Shown here one piece after another: positions 41,839-53,267 of a stretch of DNA of 64,000 nucleotides (its first letter is position 1; each line of letters opens with the position of its first letter). The stretch is from Sesamum alatum (lineage: Eukaryota > Streptophyta > Magnoliopsida > Lamiales > Pedaliaceae). A program made the translations under genes and the position numbers. Below the pieces are notes generated by a model. It was not told the origin of the DNA. It did no database searches and worked only from the letters and a program-made list of their open reading frames with translations. The stretch is taken from assembly GCA_034509735.1 (NCBI GenBank), contig JACGWO010000006.1, forward strand, positions 33,721,141 through 33,785,140, written 5' to 3'.

Positions 41839-42782
41839 TGTAGACAAATAAATATTGCGCCCAATCAAATGACGACAAGTGGAAAATATATATTATTTAT
41901 CAATTTTATTGTATTTTTCTAGTTATATTTTGGAATTTACTAAAGTAATTCCAAATGTAAATAGTTAAATTAATTGATATTTTAATATATATTTCGTCAT
42001 CAAATCAACGGTCGACACGTGTCAAATTGAGGTGTTTCGGTCAATCAAATCAAGATAAATATTTCTTATATTATTTCTTTGAAAAATACCAAAATTAAAG
42101 AGATAATATCGAAATTGACCAATCATGTCTTCCCAAATATTTAATGTATCTATCTCTTCAAATTAAAATAAAGAGATAATACAAAATAGTGTTCAAGTTC
42201 ACCACAACTCTACCTCTTTGACAGCTATATAAAGGAGTCCTTGGAACTCATTCAAGACACACACACACACATACAATTGAAGATACAAGCAAGAGAGTAT
42301 TCAAGAAGTCCCGAAATCCTCTCAAGCACAAATTAAGGAAGATCCACGGCGTTTTAGGCATGGTTCAAGACATTCGTCGCGGAAATCGTCCAAAATCAGT
42401 GTTTAATTCGACAAGAAGTCTGAAGACTAGCGAATTAACGTTATCAAGATAGAAGTCCACCTTGGCGAAAGATCAAAGTCTCAAATCCACCAAGAAATAT
42501 CTCAAATTCAAGACAGATATCTTCAAGTTCATAGCGTTTGATCCGGGAATAAGTCAACGATCCCCGAATTAACGTTATTCCAAGTCAAAATCACGTCAAA
42601 GGAGATCAAACTTCAAAGTTTCACCTTCGAAGTTGTTAAAATCAAAGATCACGTTCGTGAAGAGAAGAATCAGAGGTTTTCAAGTAGAGATTTTGCACCC
42701 ACAAATATTCAATCCAATTCAAGAATTTATTTGTAATATTTTCTTGTTTCAACAAATTCATGAACACGAAAATTTGTTTACA
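41839..42782 (+). repeat. 3' LTR of Gypsy-1
   Basis: The 944-bp LTR starts TGTAGACAAATAAATATTGC and ends TTTGTTTACA. It aligns end to end with the 5' LTR. It is followed directly by the CATGT duplication at 42783. Confidence 0.93.
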
Positions 42783-42787
42783 CATGT

Positions 42788-43174
42788 CTCTTGAATACTG
42801 CAACGATAAGCTAGCAACAGGTTTAATTCTTTGGATCAATGTATTCCAGGCAGATGGTGAGAATAAGCAAATATGACCATGATGTCACTCCATAATAAGG
42901 TAAGAATTTCTTCTTGTTTGAGAATCTAAATCTTCTCCCAGGATCTTTTGAAGTCCAAGAAGTTCTGAGAGGAAGATAAAATCTATAATTACATTGAAAT
43001 TGTGAAATTAGCGCGTCTCTTAAATTATTCCATAACTTTGTAAAATGAGTGAAAGAGCTCGCACTCATTTTTTACTCCACCCTCTTTTTCACTAACCACC
43101 ACGCATATGAATCAAACATATGATGCAGTTGAGCATTTGATATATATAAACCCAACCACCAGCAAAAAGGTGTC
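42788..43174. other. Unassigned DNA between Gypsy-1 and solo LTR S2
   Basis: No gene is recognised. The minus strand has an open frame (43068-42823, 81 codons) running towards the Gypsy-1 insertion site, with no family match that I can name. Confidence 0.4.
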
Positions 43175-43179
43175 GAAGC

Positions 43180-45333
43180 TATTATAATAGGTGACCAAAT
43201 AACCAATTAGATTGGCCTTTATGTAATTTATTTGACAATTTGATGTATTGTAATATTATATAATAAATAAAATGAGTATTCATTACCACTGGTATTCTCG
43301 TTGTTGTGCTCATTCTTGTAGGTTAATGTCTGTTCACATATATCACAACAAAGCCACAGACCACATTAATAACTCATGCAGTTCGGCCACACATTGGATG
43401 GTGGTTATAAACCAACTGATAAAGGATTTGGTCTGAACCATTCCAAGTCGGGGACCTCACGACAGGGCATTGAGAGTCCTATTGAGACTTGCATTAAGAG
43501 TCGTACTCATAAGATGAGTGCCCATGTCTCATCGGCGACAGGCATAGGACATCTATACGATCTTAGTGGTTGGTCAACCGGGGTCAAGCCAACTGAACTG
43601 ACTCGCGAAGATCATCATATGGAAGCCTTGGAGGCTTGGTCGGTATGATTGAAGTTTTCCGATTCTGATAGTACGGGAGTAGTCCTAGGACTTGAGGAAC
43701 CATGACAGTTATGCGCACACGATGGTTGTATCTTAGATCTGGCGAGAGGTGAATATGTCGCGGGCATATTCATTATAAGCCTTGTCCAGTGCAGTCAGAA
43801 TGTGTAGCGAGAACTATGGGTTTCAAGAAGACGATCCCTCCCCTGTCAGTATGTGACAGAGGTATCTCCTATGCACTCGGAGACACGTTCATGCTGCTTA
43901 AAGTTGTGGCCATAGTGGTTGATCGAGCAGGGAATGGTTTCCTGCGTCAATACAATGAGACATACGTAGTTTCGAGTCCTAAGCGTTGGCTGCCTAGTCA
44001 AGGATGGGAACCGACGCCCAATTTCATACCCTAGACTAAGGCAGATAGAAGGACCGTCTCCATACAGAATCAGTGCTTAAATGTTCATGCGAAACATTCA
44101 CCTAGTCTCTAGTGCCATGTATCGTTGCTAGACGGCCACCCATGGTAACGAGCTTTTTGTTGGAGACGAGCCTAAGTCTAGCTGAGGGTGAATCTAACGG
44201 GTCACAGACAAATCACCGAGGAGGTGAAGAAATTGACTTGGAGTCAATTTTGAAAGATGATAAATAATTGAATTATTTATGGACTAGTCCATTGAATGGA
44301 CTGGCCGACATTGTATTGGACCCTCAATTAATTGATAGATGGGATTCATCAATTAAGTAGAGATTAAAGGTTGGATCTTTTAATTGGATTAAAAGACCCA
44401 TGAGCACTATTTAATTGGACCTTGAATTAAATTAGATTTAATTCTTGGGCTTTTGTAATTGGATTACAATAAAACTCGATCCATTAAATCTTGGCCCAAG
44501 AGAGATGATAATTCATGACACAAAATTAGGAAACACAAAATCGGCCATATAGGCCTTGTCGGATGGTTGACTTGTTCCTTTTGGAAAGGAACAAATCCAC
44601 TCCAAATAAAGCCTCCTTTACTTGGTATGATTTAATCATACCTTGTAAAGTGGTAGGTTTGATTGAAGATTGATGGCTAATTGATTGGGATATATCTAGA
44701 CATCCCTTGGATGAACCTAGACACATTCCAATAATTACATTAATGATGTATATATATGTGTATATACATTCACTAACAAGGAAAAATATTCATCATCCTT
44801 TTCTAGGAAAAAGAAGAAAGAAATCTCACATCTATTTCTCTCACTCGGTCGCCCCTAGTACTCTCTCCCTTTCAGTTTGTTGCTTTATTGATGTAGGATC
44901 AATTGAAGAGGAAAGCTAAATGGAGGAAACACTAATACGATAGTTCAATCCTCTTCTCGATCTCATCTTCTTAGGTCCGTTTTTCTCAAGCAAGAAAAAG
45001 TGACTTCTCCCAATGTGGTGTGGACTTTGTTAGAGGATTCATATGTTTAAATCTTGGTGAACGTGTGCCATATTTAAAGAGAACAACGCTAGTAGCAGTG
45101 TATGGAAGATAACCACAAAGGTAACTACCGTTTAGTTTGATGTAGTTTTCTTTATGTTTACTATGTGCTACATATGATATACTTGTTTTATGTTATCATA
45201 TTCTACATCGAACGCCCGGTTGAGCACCCAATGATACACCAACATTAAATTATGTTATGCATTTTAAATACCGTTAAAGAGCACCCCTCTCTCGCTTCTG
45301 CTCGCGCTCCCAGTCGGATCCACTTGTCCTTCA
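43180..45333 (+). mobile_element. Solo LTR S2 (2.15 kb), second copy of the S1 family
   Basis: Perfect 5-bp direct repeats GAAGC flank it at 43175-43179 and 45334-45338. It starts TATTATAATAGGTGACC (S1: TGTTAGAATAGGTGACC) and ends CTTGTCCTTCA (S1: GATTCTTTCA). Long stretches match S1 on the opposite strand, such as CCAAGTCG-GGACCTC, ATTATAAGCCTT-TCCAGTGCA, CTAGCTGAGGGTGAA and TCTCTAGTGCCATG. The open frames at 43376-44034 are chance. No retrotransposon genes adjoin it, so it is a solo LTR. Confidence 0.85.
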
Positions 45334-45589
45334 GAAGCTAGGTCGCTTCCTTCCCAAAAATTGCCTCACTTACGGATTTGCTTAGCTTCTGGCAAAGGAG
45401 TAGTGTTCGAGGTGTGTTTCAACATAGTGCAAAAGTTGAAATTCTAATACCATCTTATCCTAGAAGAAGTAACGTTGTACCCGGTGCACTTGAAATGGGG
45501 CGTCTAATTTCTTCAAGAAAAATAGAATATATTATGTGATTCGATTGTACAATCTTTTCACTTCTCGACTAGGAACCTCACAATCTTCA

Positions 45590-48450
45590 TCAAGTCTAGA
45601 TGGATTTAATTCGGTACTCTTTCAAAAATGTTGAGAAATTGTGAAAAAAGATATGTTAGGTGTCGTACTCGACTTCTTCAGTGGCACCACACTGCCTGTA
45701 AGCTTCACTGCTACCTCGTTGGTTCTAATTCCTAAAGTCAAGAATCCATCAAAATAGGCAGAATTTCATCTGATTAGCTTGTGCAACACCACGAACAAGA
45801 TTATGTCCAAGTTACTTGGGGAAAAGTTGAAGGCTATTATTCCAGACCTTATTACTCCAGATCAAAGTGTCTTTGTGCCCTAATGCCAAATAGGAGATAA
45901 TATCTTGCTCGCCTAGGAGATAATGCACTCGATAACAACCAACAAAAGAGACTGAAATGTGGCGCTAAAGTTAGCCCGAGTCAAGTGGGATTTCTTGGAG
46001 GAGGTCCTAGCACTAATCAGAAATTGCATCCACAATTGTTGGTTCTTGATCATCATCAATGAGGTGCTCACCGACTTGTTTAAATCCACCAGGGGACTAC
46101 AACAAGGAGACCCGTTATCACCTACACTTTTTGTCGTCTCCTCTAAGTATCTATCGTGAGGACTTAACCAGTTGTTTGAGTCAGACCGCTGCCTTTTAAA
46201 GGGAGTGAAGGTGTTTCACACCTTGCCAATGCGGATGACATGTTGATTTTCACCAACTCAAAAGAAATGACTTTGCAACTACTTCAGGATAGAAAATCAA
46301 TACAGCAAAGAGCGCACTTATGGTGGCGCCAAACACGCCGTTGCTGTTGAAGAATAGGATCAAAAGGCTAACGGGTTTTGTGCTTAAATCTTTCCTGATT
46401 ACGTACTTTGGCGCCCCCTTATATGTTGGCTGGCGAAATAAGAATTGTTTCAGCAATTGATGGAATCAATGGCGGGAAAGATAGGGGTGGGAAAAGAAAA
46501 TGCTCTCGTACGGTGGGTGATTACAACTGATAAAATCGGTATTGCTTACTATGCCCATTCACTTGATCTATGTGGTAAAGCGACCTAAAGGGGTCCTAGT
46601 GCGCTTGGAAAGGATGTTTAACAAGTTCTTCTAGGGCTCTATGAGCTCGACTAAACGACTCCATTAGGCTGCAGGGGAACCACAGTGTTTTCTGGTCATC
46701 GAAGTGGGACTAGGTGTGCGATGTTTAGTTGATATGGTAGATGCACTCTCACAGAAATTATGGTGGCATTACAAAATGAGTACTTCCTTATGGGTGGGTT
46801 TCTTGAAGAGGAAATGTTGTATACGCTCTTGTCTGGTGTCCACTTGTATTTACACTACAGGCTCATTATAGTGGCGTCGAATGAAGAAGATCCAATCGAT
46901 CATTGAGCGGCAGATTGCTTGGTCACTAGGAAAGGAAGCATTGTGCTTTTGGAATTACAATTGGCTAGGAGAGGCGGCCCTATCCGAAATAATCCAAGCC
47001 CCATTGGCGTTGCAAGAATGAGTCTCGTATTTCTAGAAGGATGGGGATTGGGACTGGACAAAACTGGAGCAGGTTGTTCCTCCTCAAATCCTGCAATGTA
47101 TTGTAGACGTCCTATTTGATGAGGGGCCGCAGGATCAGCCTTGGTGGAAGGGGAACCATACCGGTTTGTTTAGCATCAAATCAGCATGGGAGGAGCTGCG
47201 TGCTGGGGCGATGAAGCGACAAGTGATGGCGGACGCTTGGCATAACACTATACCACCAACTCCTTTAGTCTTTTGCTAAAGGTTGTTGCTTGGTTTTCTG
47301 CCAATAGATGAAAGACTGAAGGAAAAAGATTTGCCACTAGTGTCGATGTGTTTGCTGCGGAAATAGAGGGCATATTGAGTCTGTTCAACATCTCTTCTTG
47401 CAAAGCCAAAGGGTGGGAGATGTCTGGGTGTATTTCGCCGCAATCTTTCGAGACTCGATATAGAGCACATTCCTATAATGCTGCAAGCTTGGATCCTGTC
47501 ATCTCCATATGCGAGAAGAGGCCATGTGAGGATCCTGATCCCAGTCATTATTATGTGGCTTGCGTGGAAGGTGAGAATGAAGTCAAGCATCAAAATGCTA
47601 ACTTTTCAGCACACCGACTCATTCGCCAAGTCAGGATGCACTTGGACCGTTTATATCACACAAAGGTGATATTTGACAGAGCATTGAAAAGGTGACTTGC
47701 TCATCGCTACAGAGATGGGTTACACATTTTGCAAGACACAACCGGCTATTCCTAGGCTTGTCTGCTGCTCACCTCCGACTGACGAGTGGTGGAAACTAAA
47801 TTGTGATAGGGCATCGAAAGGTCATCCCGGAAATGCGGGAGCTAGAGGGGTGATTAGGGATGAAGAGGGTGTTTGCTTTTAGCCTTCTATGATTTCTTAA
47901 ATGTGAAGACTAATAGGTTCGCCTGAATTGCATGTAGTAATCATGGGGCTAGAGTTGGTTGCCACTCATCAATTGCAAAAGGTGTGGTTGAAATTGATGG
48001 TATGGTTGTTCTACATATCATCAGGAAGGAGGAGGGGGGACTGGGCCTTACAAGGACTCCTTACCTGACTAAAAATATTGAAGAGAAGGTTAGACATAAA
48101 ATTCCCCACACCCATAGAGAAGCAAATCAGTCAACAGATTATCTCACAAATAGGGCGTGTGAAAGGAGGAATTTCAATATCACATATAACGCACAAGGGC
48201 AGCTGGCTCTCTGCATGAAAACGGACTTTTTGTTCACATGTTTCAGAAGCAAGGGCAGGTAAGGCTTTGTGTATTGAAGGGTAGAGGTAAGAATAGATAG
48301 GATTTTGTGAATCTGTAAAGGGACTAAGTAGTCCTCATTTACCACTTATAGATTGTATAGAAATTATTTGATTCATTGATATAATTAATGGATAGGAGTC
48401 CACGCCAAACCCCCCGCCAAGACATTGGTGACTATATCAAAAAATAAATA
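45590..48450 (+). pseudogene. LINE-C: decayed L1-type polyprotein (RT to RNase H)
   Basis: RT begins near 45593 (LDGFNSVLFQKC-EIVKKDML, TSLVLIPKVKNPS, LCNTTNKIMSKLLGEKLKAI, LITPDQSVFVP) with stops. Frame 45959-46159 has RDR-like KLARVKWDFLEEVL and TRGLQQGDPLSPTLFVVSS. The next box reads NADDMLIF, so the DD pair is kept. From 47100 the zf-RVT region is poorly preserved. RNase H (RVT_3) is recognisable: WWKLNCDRASKGHPGNAGAR with GVIRDEEG at 47790-47880, and VEIDGMVVLHIIRKEEGG with HTHREANQSTDYLTNRACER to 48180. The 3' end lies near CAAAAAATAAATAAAT (48437-48452). Upstream of 45590 no LINE sequence was recognised. Confidence 0.82.
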
Positions 48451-48452
48451 AA

Positions 48453-48772
48453 TTGTAAAGAGATCATATTGTAAACTCTAAATTGGAGAAATCCACATAT
48501 TCTAGTTCTCCGCAAAAGCCCCGAAAAAAGGTTGTTCAAAACTTTGAGTTCAAATTGAGAAAAATAACTCTTTTAAGACCAAAACCTCTTCATATTAAGC
48601 CTTTTAATCTTTAATTTTTTTCAAACATACGGTTGTATTCTACTCATGAATTCTTAGAAAAAATAGATGTTAATGACTTCATATAGTAGTTAAGGTTGAG
48701 ACGTCAAATTCTACAAGGTGTTATGATATCGGTTCTATATTTGCAAGAGAAGAAGATTCATATTTATGTTTA
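48453..48772. other. Short AT-rich spacer before the Helitron
   Basis: I see nothing in it beyond AT-rich DNA. Confidence 0.4.
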
Positions 48773-49111
48773 TCTATACTATATATAAAAGTGTGAATTT
48801 CTCATGTGTTTGTTTCGCATTGTGAAAAGACATTCATAGCCCTTACTTAAGTTATCTTTTTAAAAATACTTACAAATTTGTTATAAAAGAATAAAATTCT
48901 ATCAAAAGAAGACCACTTAATTAAATATCTAATACCTCTAAATTTCTTGGGCAATAATAATTATCTTACTAACAAGAATAGGCTAATAATATATCTATAT
49001 GATTAATTAGTAAACAAAAATTAAATACTTTAAAAATATTATTTACTAGCGCAAAATATAATTTGTAATAAATAGCATCTGAATAATACATAAAATACTA
49101 AACTTCAAAAA

Positions 49112-49131
49112 CTATATATATATATATATAT
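49112..49131. repeat. (TA)n microsatellite
   Basis: A run of about ten TA units lies inside the Helitron body. Confidence 0.85.
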
Positions 49132-49442
49132 ACAAGAGTAGATATCATGAATTTTGACTTAAAATTATTATAATTCTTATTAGATTAGAAATGCTTTCGA
49201 AAAATATAACAATGGTGACCTCTTACTAATTCATTTTATTTTAATATTAGTAGTAGAAAATTGTTTTTAGATTATACTTTTATGTACTTTTGATTTTTAC
49301 CATAATATACTGGAGCTAAAATAATACTGCTATGTGCAACTTATGATTAAATATATAATAGTAAGAATCTCTTGAGTGTATTCCTATTGTGAGAAAATAT
49401 TTGTATCCTTATTATGATACTCTTTTCAATAATAAATTAGAT

Positions 49443-49685
49443 GGATAATTACATTTAAACCGCCTGATTTTTGATTTGTTTATATAAATCATCCCTAATA
49501 GCCAAAGAATAGGAGTAGTTGTGTAATAATATTGATACTTTTGGAGGGTGTATGTATATTTTTTTTAAAAAGCAGGGTGGTTTAGGTAAATAATATCGAC
49601 GTTTTTGGTGGTGTATGTATAATTATTCAAAAGACTGGGGTGATCTATGTAATCAATAGCTTGGGGTGTAAATGTAATTATCCCT
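49443..49685. mobile_element. Foldback MITE inside the Helitron
   Basis: The left arm GGATAATTACATTTAAACCG and the reverse complement of the right arm GGATAATTACATTTACACCC pair, with further matches over about 55 bp (GATTTGTTTATATAAATCA against GATTACATAGATCACC). There is no coding sequence. Target duplication is unclear. Confidence 0.65.
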
Positions 49686-51408
49686 AAATAAGAATTAGTT
49701 ATAAGAACAAAATTAATCTATCCAAACATAAAAGTATTTGGTATTACTAATTCGTCTGAATTACTTAGAGAATGATTAATATATTCTAACATATAAATGC
49801 AAATAAATTTTACATTAATTTTCTAGGAATAATTTTAAATATTTTTTTTTTTTTTATAAAACATTGATTTACCTGGGCACTATAAAATTTAAAAAGTAGC
49901 ATATGAGTAGGATGTAGATATATACTAATATAAACTTCAAAACATAAAAAAAACATGATAATAAATATTAGAAAATTTCAAATAAAACTCCTCAATTTTA
50001 TTATAGGAGTTTGTTGAAAATGTTAAAATGAGTGACTTCAGACTGATGAATAATACTAGATAATTGTTTTTAGATTGTATTATTACTCTTTTTTTCCCAT
50101 AATGTAATGAAGATAAAATAATACTGATAAGTGCAATTTATATTTAAATTACAATGACAATATATGCTATCTAAAAGAAAACAATATTAACAATTTGATC
50201 AAAATAAATAAAGTACTATGAGAACATACTAAAGAATATGAAATACCAATATGCAATTTGTAACCAAACACATTATGTAAACACTCGCCCAAAATAAATA
50301 ATATTGTATATAAGAATATTGCGCTAAAAACTAATGAGGTTGAAAAGGAGAGTGTACACATTAGAATTTATAAAATTTAGTAAATACAATTGACATAATT
50401 ATAGGCTGTCATGATTAACAAAAGTAAATTAAGTATTAAAAATAAAACATATCGGTAAGTAAAGCACTTTTTATATAAAAATTTAATTGACCTGTGAATC
50501 TCTTATTATCTAATTATTTACTATTAAATAATTTTGTATGCACATAAAAGATTAAGCTTTTAAAAATATAAAATACTATCTAATAAGAAATAGATAATAC
50601 CAATTGAATATATATGAATTAATTGATGAAGCAATCACACTAAAAACAGGAAGTTAAAAATGCAAATGATAACATATTGTGCAATAATGTTTCAAATTTA
50701 GAAGTTAATGAAGAATGTAAATAATATTTTGAAAAATTTTAGAAATGATAGTAAAATATAATTAGAACAATTATAGGACATTGGAATACAAATTAATACT
50801 GATACTATGGATATGTGTTATTGGATTAAATTTTTACAAAAAATAGTTAATAAATGATTAGTTAAAATCATTATACATCAATAATGTAAGAAAAAGAATT
50901 AAGGACATGGTAGTAAAATAAAAAATACAATATTTCATACAAATAATATAACAAACACAAAATAAAATTAAAAAAATAGCAAATAGATATGAAAAAAATG
51001 CTACTAATAAAACATGGTCAATTTTATTAAACTAAAATTTTTTATAAAAAATTCAAAAATAAGGGACTTCATTAATTTTATTTTAATATTTAGTTTTATA
51101 TATTATATTTTACCTTTGGATTAATTTATTCTAATACAAAACTATCAAATATAATAATATTAAATACGAAATGCAAAGATTCAATGTTAAGGAATAAATA
51201 TTTTATTTAATATTATCAATTAAATTTAGAAGTGAGTTACAAATAACAAATTAAATGATTTTCTCATCAATTAAAACAACTATTATCAATATTTTTGAAA
51301 ATATAATTATATACTAATGATTCAACAATACAAAAATAAATAAGAAAATGAGTTTAATATATTTTGTAACTAATAAATTATATATTCACCTTCAAAAATA
51401 TATTTCTG

Positions 51409-51425
51409 CACGTGCATCGCACGTG
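51409..51425 (+). other. Helitron 3' terminal hairpin
   Basis: CACGTGCATCGCACGTG: a 7-bp stem with a 3-base loop, close to the CTAG terminus. Such hairpins act as the end-of-transfer signal in Helitrons. Confidence 0.88.
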
Positions 51426-51584
51426 ACACTTCCTAGTTATTTAAAAAATAGGAAAGAGAAAAGGATTGATATCTATCTTTATTATTTAATAATTGCAAAT
51501 TTTAGCTTAATACATGAATAAATATTAGGGTAGGTTACATCGATGCAACAATAACTTATGTCTAATTATATAAACACCTTTATC

Positions 51585-52906
51585 AAGGGAATTGTATTTT
51601 TGGTACCACAGTATATGAGATCTTACAAGTTCAGTACCATGCTTTTTCAGTTGATCAAGTTTCGTACCACATAAAGGAATTCAATTGCACAGTACATACT
51701 GTCGTTAACTTCTTAGCAAGAAAGTCACGTGAGGAGCACGTGGCCGTTAGAAAATGCGAGAGAATTACATTTTTGGTACCATACTGTACAACTCTTTGCA
51801 TAACTAGTACCATGCTTTTCTAGTTAACGAAAAGTGATACACTATAAACAGCATCGTTTGCATAGTAGATGTCGTTGTTAATCTTTTAACGGAACCAAAT
51901 ATCTTGACTTTGTTCAAATGATAGACTATTATTAATCAATTATACAATAGAGATTAGATTCGAGTAGAAATAAAAATTTAAGAACCAAAAAGAAAAAATT
52001 AAGGGTAAAAACATATTTTAACTTTGGTATAAATTTTCTATTTGAATTTGTCTTCAACTTTTATTTGATGATTTTTAACGATTCAAATTCAAATAAATAT
52101 TATCTATACCATATATTAGTCTAGTTTAACTAATTTATTTCTCATGATTTTTTTTTTCTAAACTATCACTTGATGTTCAAATTTATCATATGCCTAATTT
52201 GGAATAATCACTATGAAATAAAAATGAAAACTCTGACTTTTTTTTTTAAAACATCAATACGTAAAACTATATTAATAAACTATGCACCAAATTTAAGAAC
52301 TTTCAGATGTCAAATAAATCTAGTTGATTGATTTAACAAAAGATTATAATTTTTATCCATACTGATACTCATACCCACGGGTATTTTAGACTTTAGGTTC
52401 TACATATACCAAACAATTTTATTTCAATGGGTAAGGTCCAGTCTAAGTCTGGGTCTAATGAAAAATATTGAGTCCAGATCTGGGTAATAGCTATTATAAT
52501 AGGTTTGAACCTAGATCTGGGTATTGACCGTCTAATGACAAGCCAATGTGTTGGAATGAGAATTAAGTTAAGGGGTGAAAGAGTTATTGTGGGCAAAAGA
52601 AAAATGAACTCCTATAACCTAACCCTAACTCCAGCATGTGCAGCCCCGTTTATATAGTATTATTTTTGGTAGACTAGAAAAGCATGGTACCAACTATCCA
52701 AAGAGCCCTATAACGCGGCACCAAATCTGTAATTTTCTCGCATTTTTTTAACAGCCACGTGCTCCTCACGTGACCCTTCTGTTAAGAAGTTAACGGCGGT
52801 ATATACAATGCAACTGAACGCCTTTATATGGTACCAAATTTGGTCAACTGAAAAACTATAGTATGCAAGACCCCCTATAATGTGGTACCAAACATGCAAT
52901 TCCCTC
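51585..52906. mobile_element. MULE-like non-autonomous TIR element
   Basis: A 10-bp direct repeat CACCTTTATC lies at 51575-51584 and 52907-52916. The ends are inverted: left AAGGGAATTGTATTTTTGGT, right (reverse complement) GAGGGAATTGCATGTTTGGT. Inverted similarity continues for about 190 bp through the ACGTGAGGAGCACGTGGC block. The left side carries a second partial copy of the arm (51768-51900). Target duplications of 9-10 bp and long TIRs are typical of Mutator-like elements. The 51900-52620 core is AT-rich with no transposase. The 63-codon minus-strand frame at 52708-52899 is part of the TIR. Confidence 0.8.
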
Positions 52907-52916
52907 CACCTTTATC

Positions 52917-53267
52917 GTTTGCAAATTTAGAAATATACTCCCTAATATTGTAGTTGTATTTACAAGAACATCTCTTAAAGAGTGTAATTGTAATTTTCAA
53001 ATGGCAGGATGCGCATAATTAGACGTAGTGTTATTGAGTTTTGAAGTAATTTACCAATTAAATTTACAAATGTTGCAGCAGCTGAAGATTCAGAAAGTTG
53101 CATGTAGATGAAGAAATATTCAGAAAACAATGTTCTAAACACAAAGAAAGCACATTTCAACATATGCAAATTCCTATAAAATCTCTTCCATGAGGACACC
53201 TACAAGTTCATTGAAAAGAATCATACTGCAGTTCCTAACTTGAAAAAGAAATTAAAAATAAATTCCC
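52917..53267 (-). other. 3' flank and probable 3' UTR of the DUF863 gene
   Basis: It lies directly after the stop codon on the minus strand. It is T-rich in gene sense, with several possible plant polyadenylation signals but no exact AATAAA close to the stop. I place the transcript end somewhere between 53000 and 53100, by inference only. The 74-codon frame here is not taken as a gene. Confidence 0.4.

Larger units (their letters stand above)
29831..42782 (+). mobile_element. Gypsy-1: structurally complete Tat-like Ty3/gypsy element with antisense PMD gene
   Basis: The 12.95-kb element has LTRs at 29831-30770 and 41839-42782 and perfect 5-bp target duplications CATGT at 29826-29830 and 42783-42787. 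In order it carries a PBS (30776), gag, protease, RT, RNase H, a second RNase H domain, integrase, an antisense PMD gene (40363-37521), a spacer and a PPT (about 41828-41838, GAGGGGGCAT). Protease, RT, RNase H, extra RNase H and integrase in that order, with an extra ORF before the 3' LTR, fit the Tat group of plant Ty3/gypsy elements. The LTRs differ at about 20 sites in the first ~440 bp by eye, so the insertion is not recent. All genes carry frameshifts or stops. Confidence 0.93.
48773..51436 (+). mobile_element. Non-autonomous Helitron
   Basis: The 5' end TCTATACTATATATAAAAG begins directly after an A (48772). The 3' end is CTAG (51433-51436), followed by T, so the insertion lies between A and T, as Helitrons require. 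Eight bases before the final CTAG there is a perfect 7-bp hairpin (51409-51425). The 2.66-kb body is AT-rich and has no Rep/helicase coding sequence, so it would have depended on an autonomous relative. A foldback MITE at 49443-49685 sits inside it. Confidence 0.88.

Noticed and set aside
43376..44034. Two open frames of 90 and 81 codons
   Set aside because: They lie wholly inside solo LTR S2. The related S1 does not preserve them as open frames.
52708..52899. 63-codon minus-strand frame
   Set aside because: It is part of the long inverted arm of the MULE-like element.
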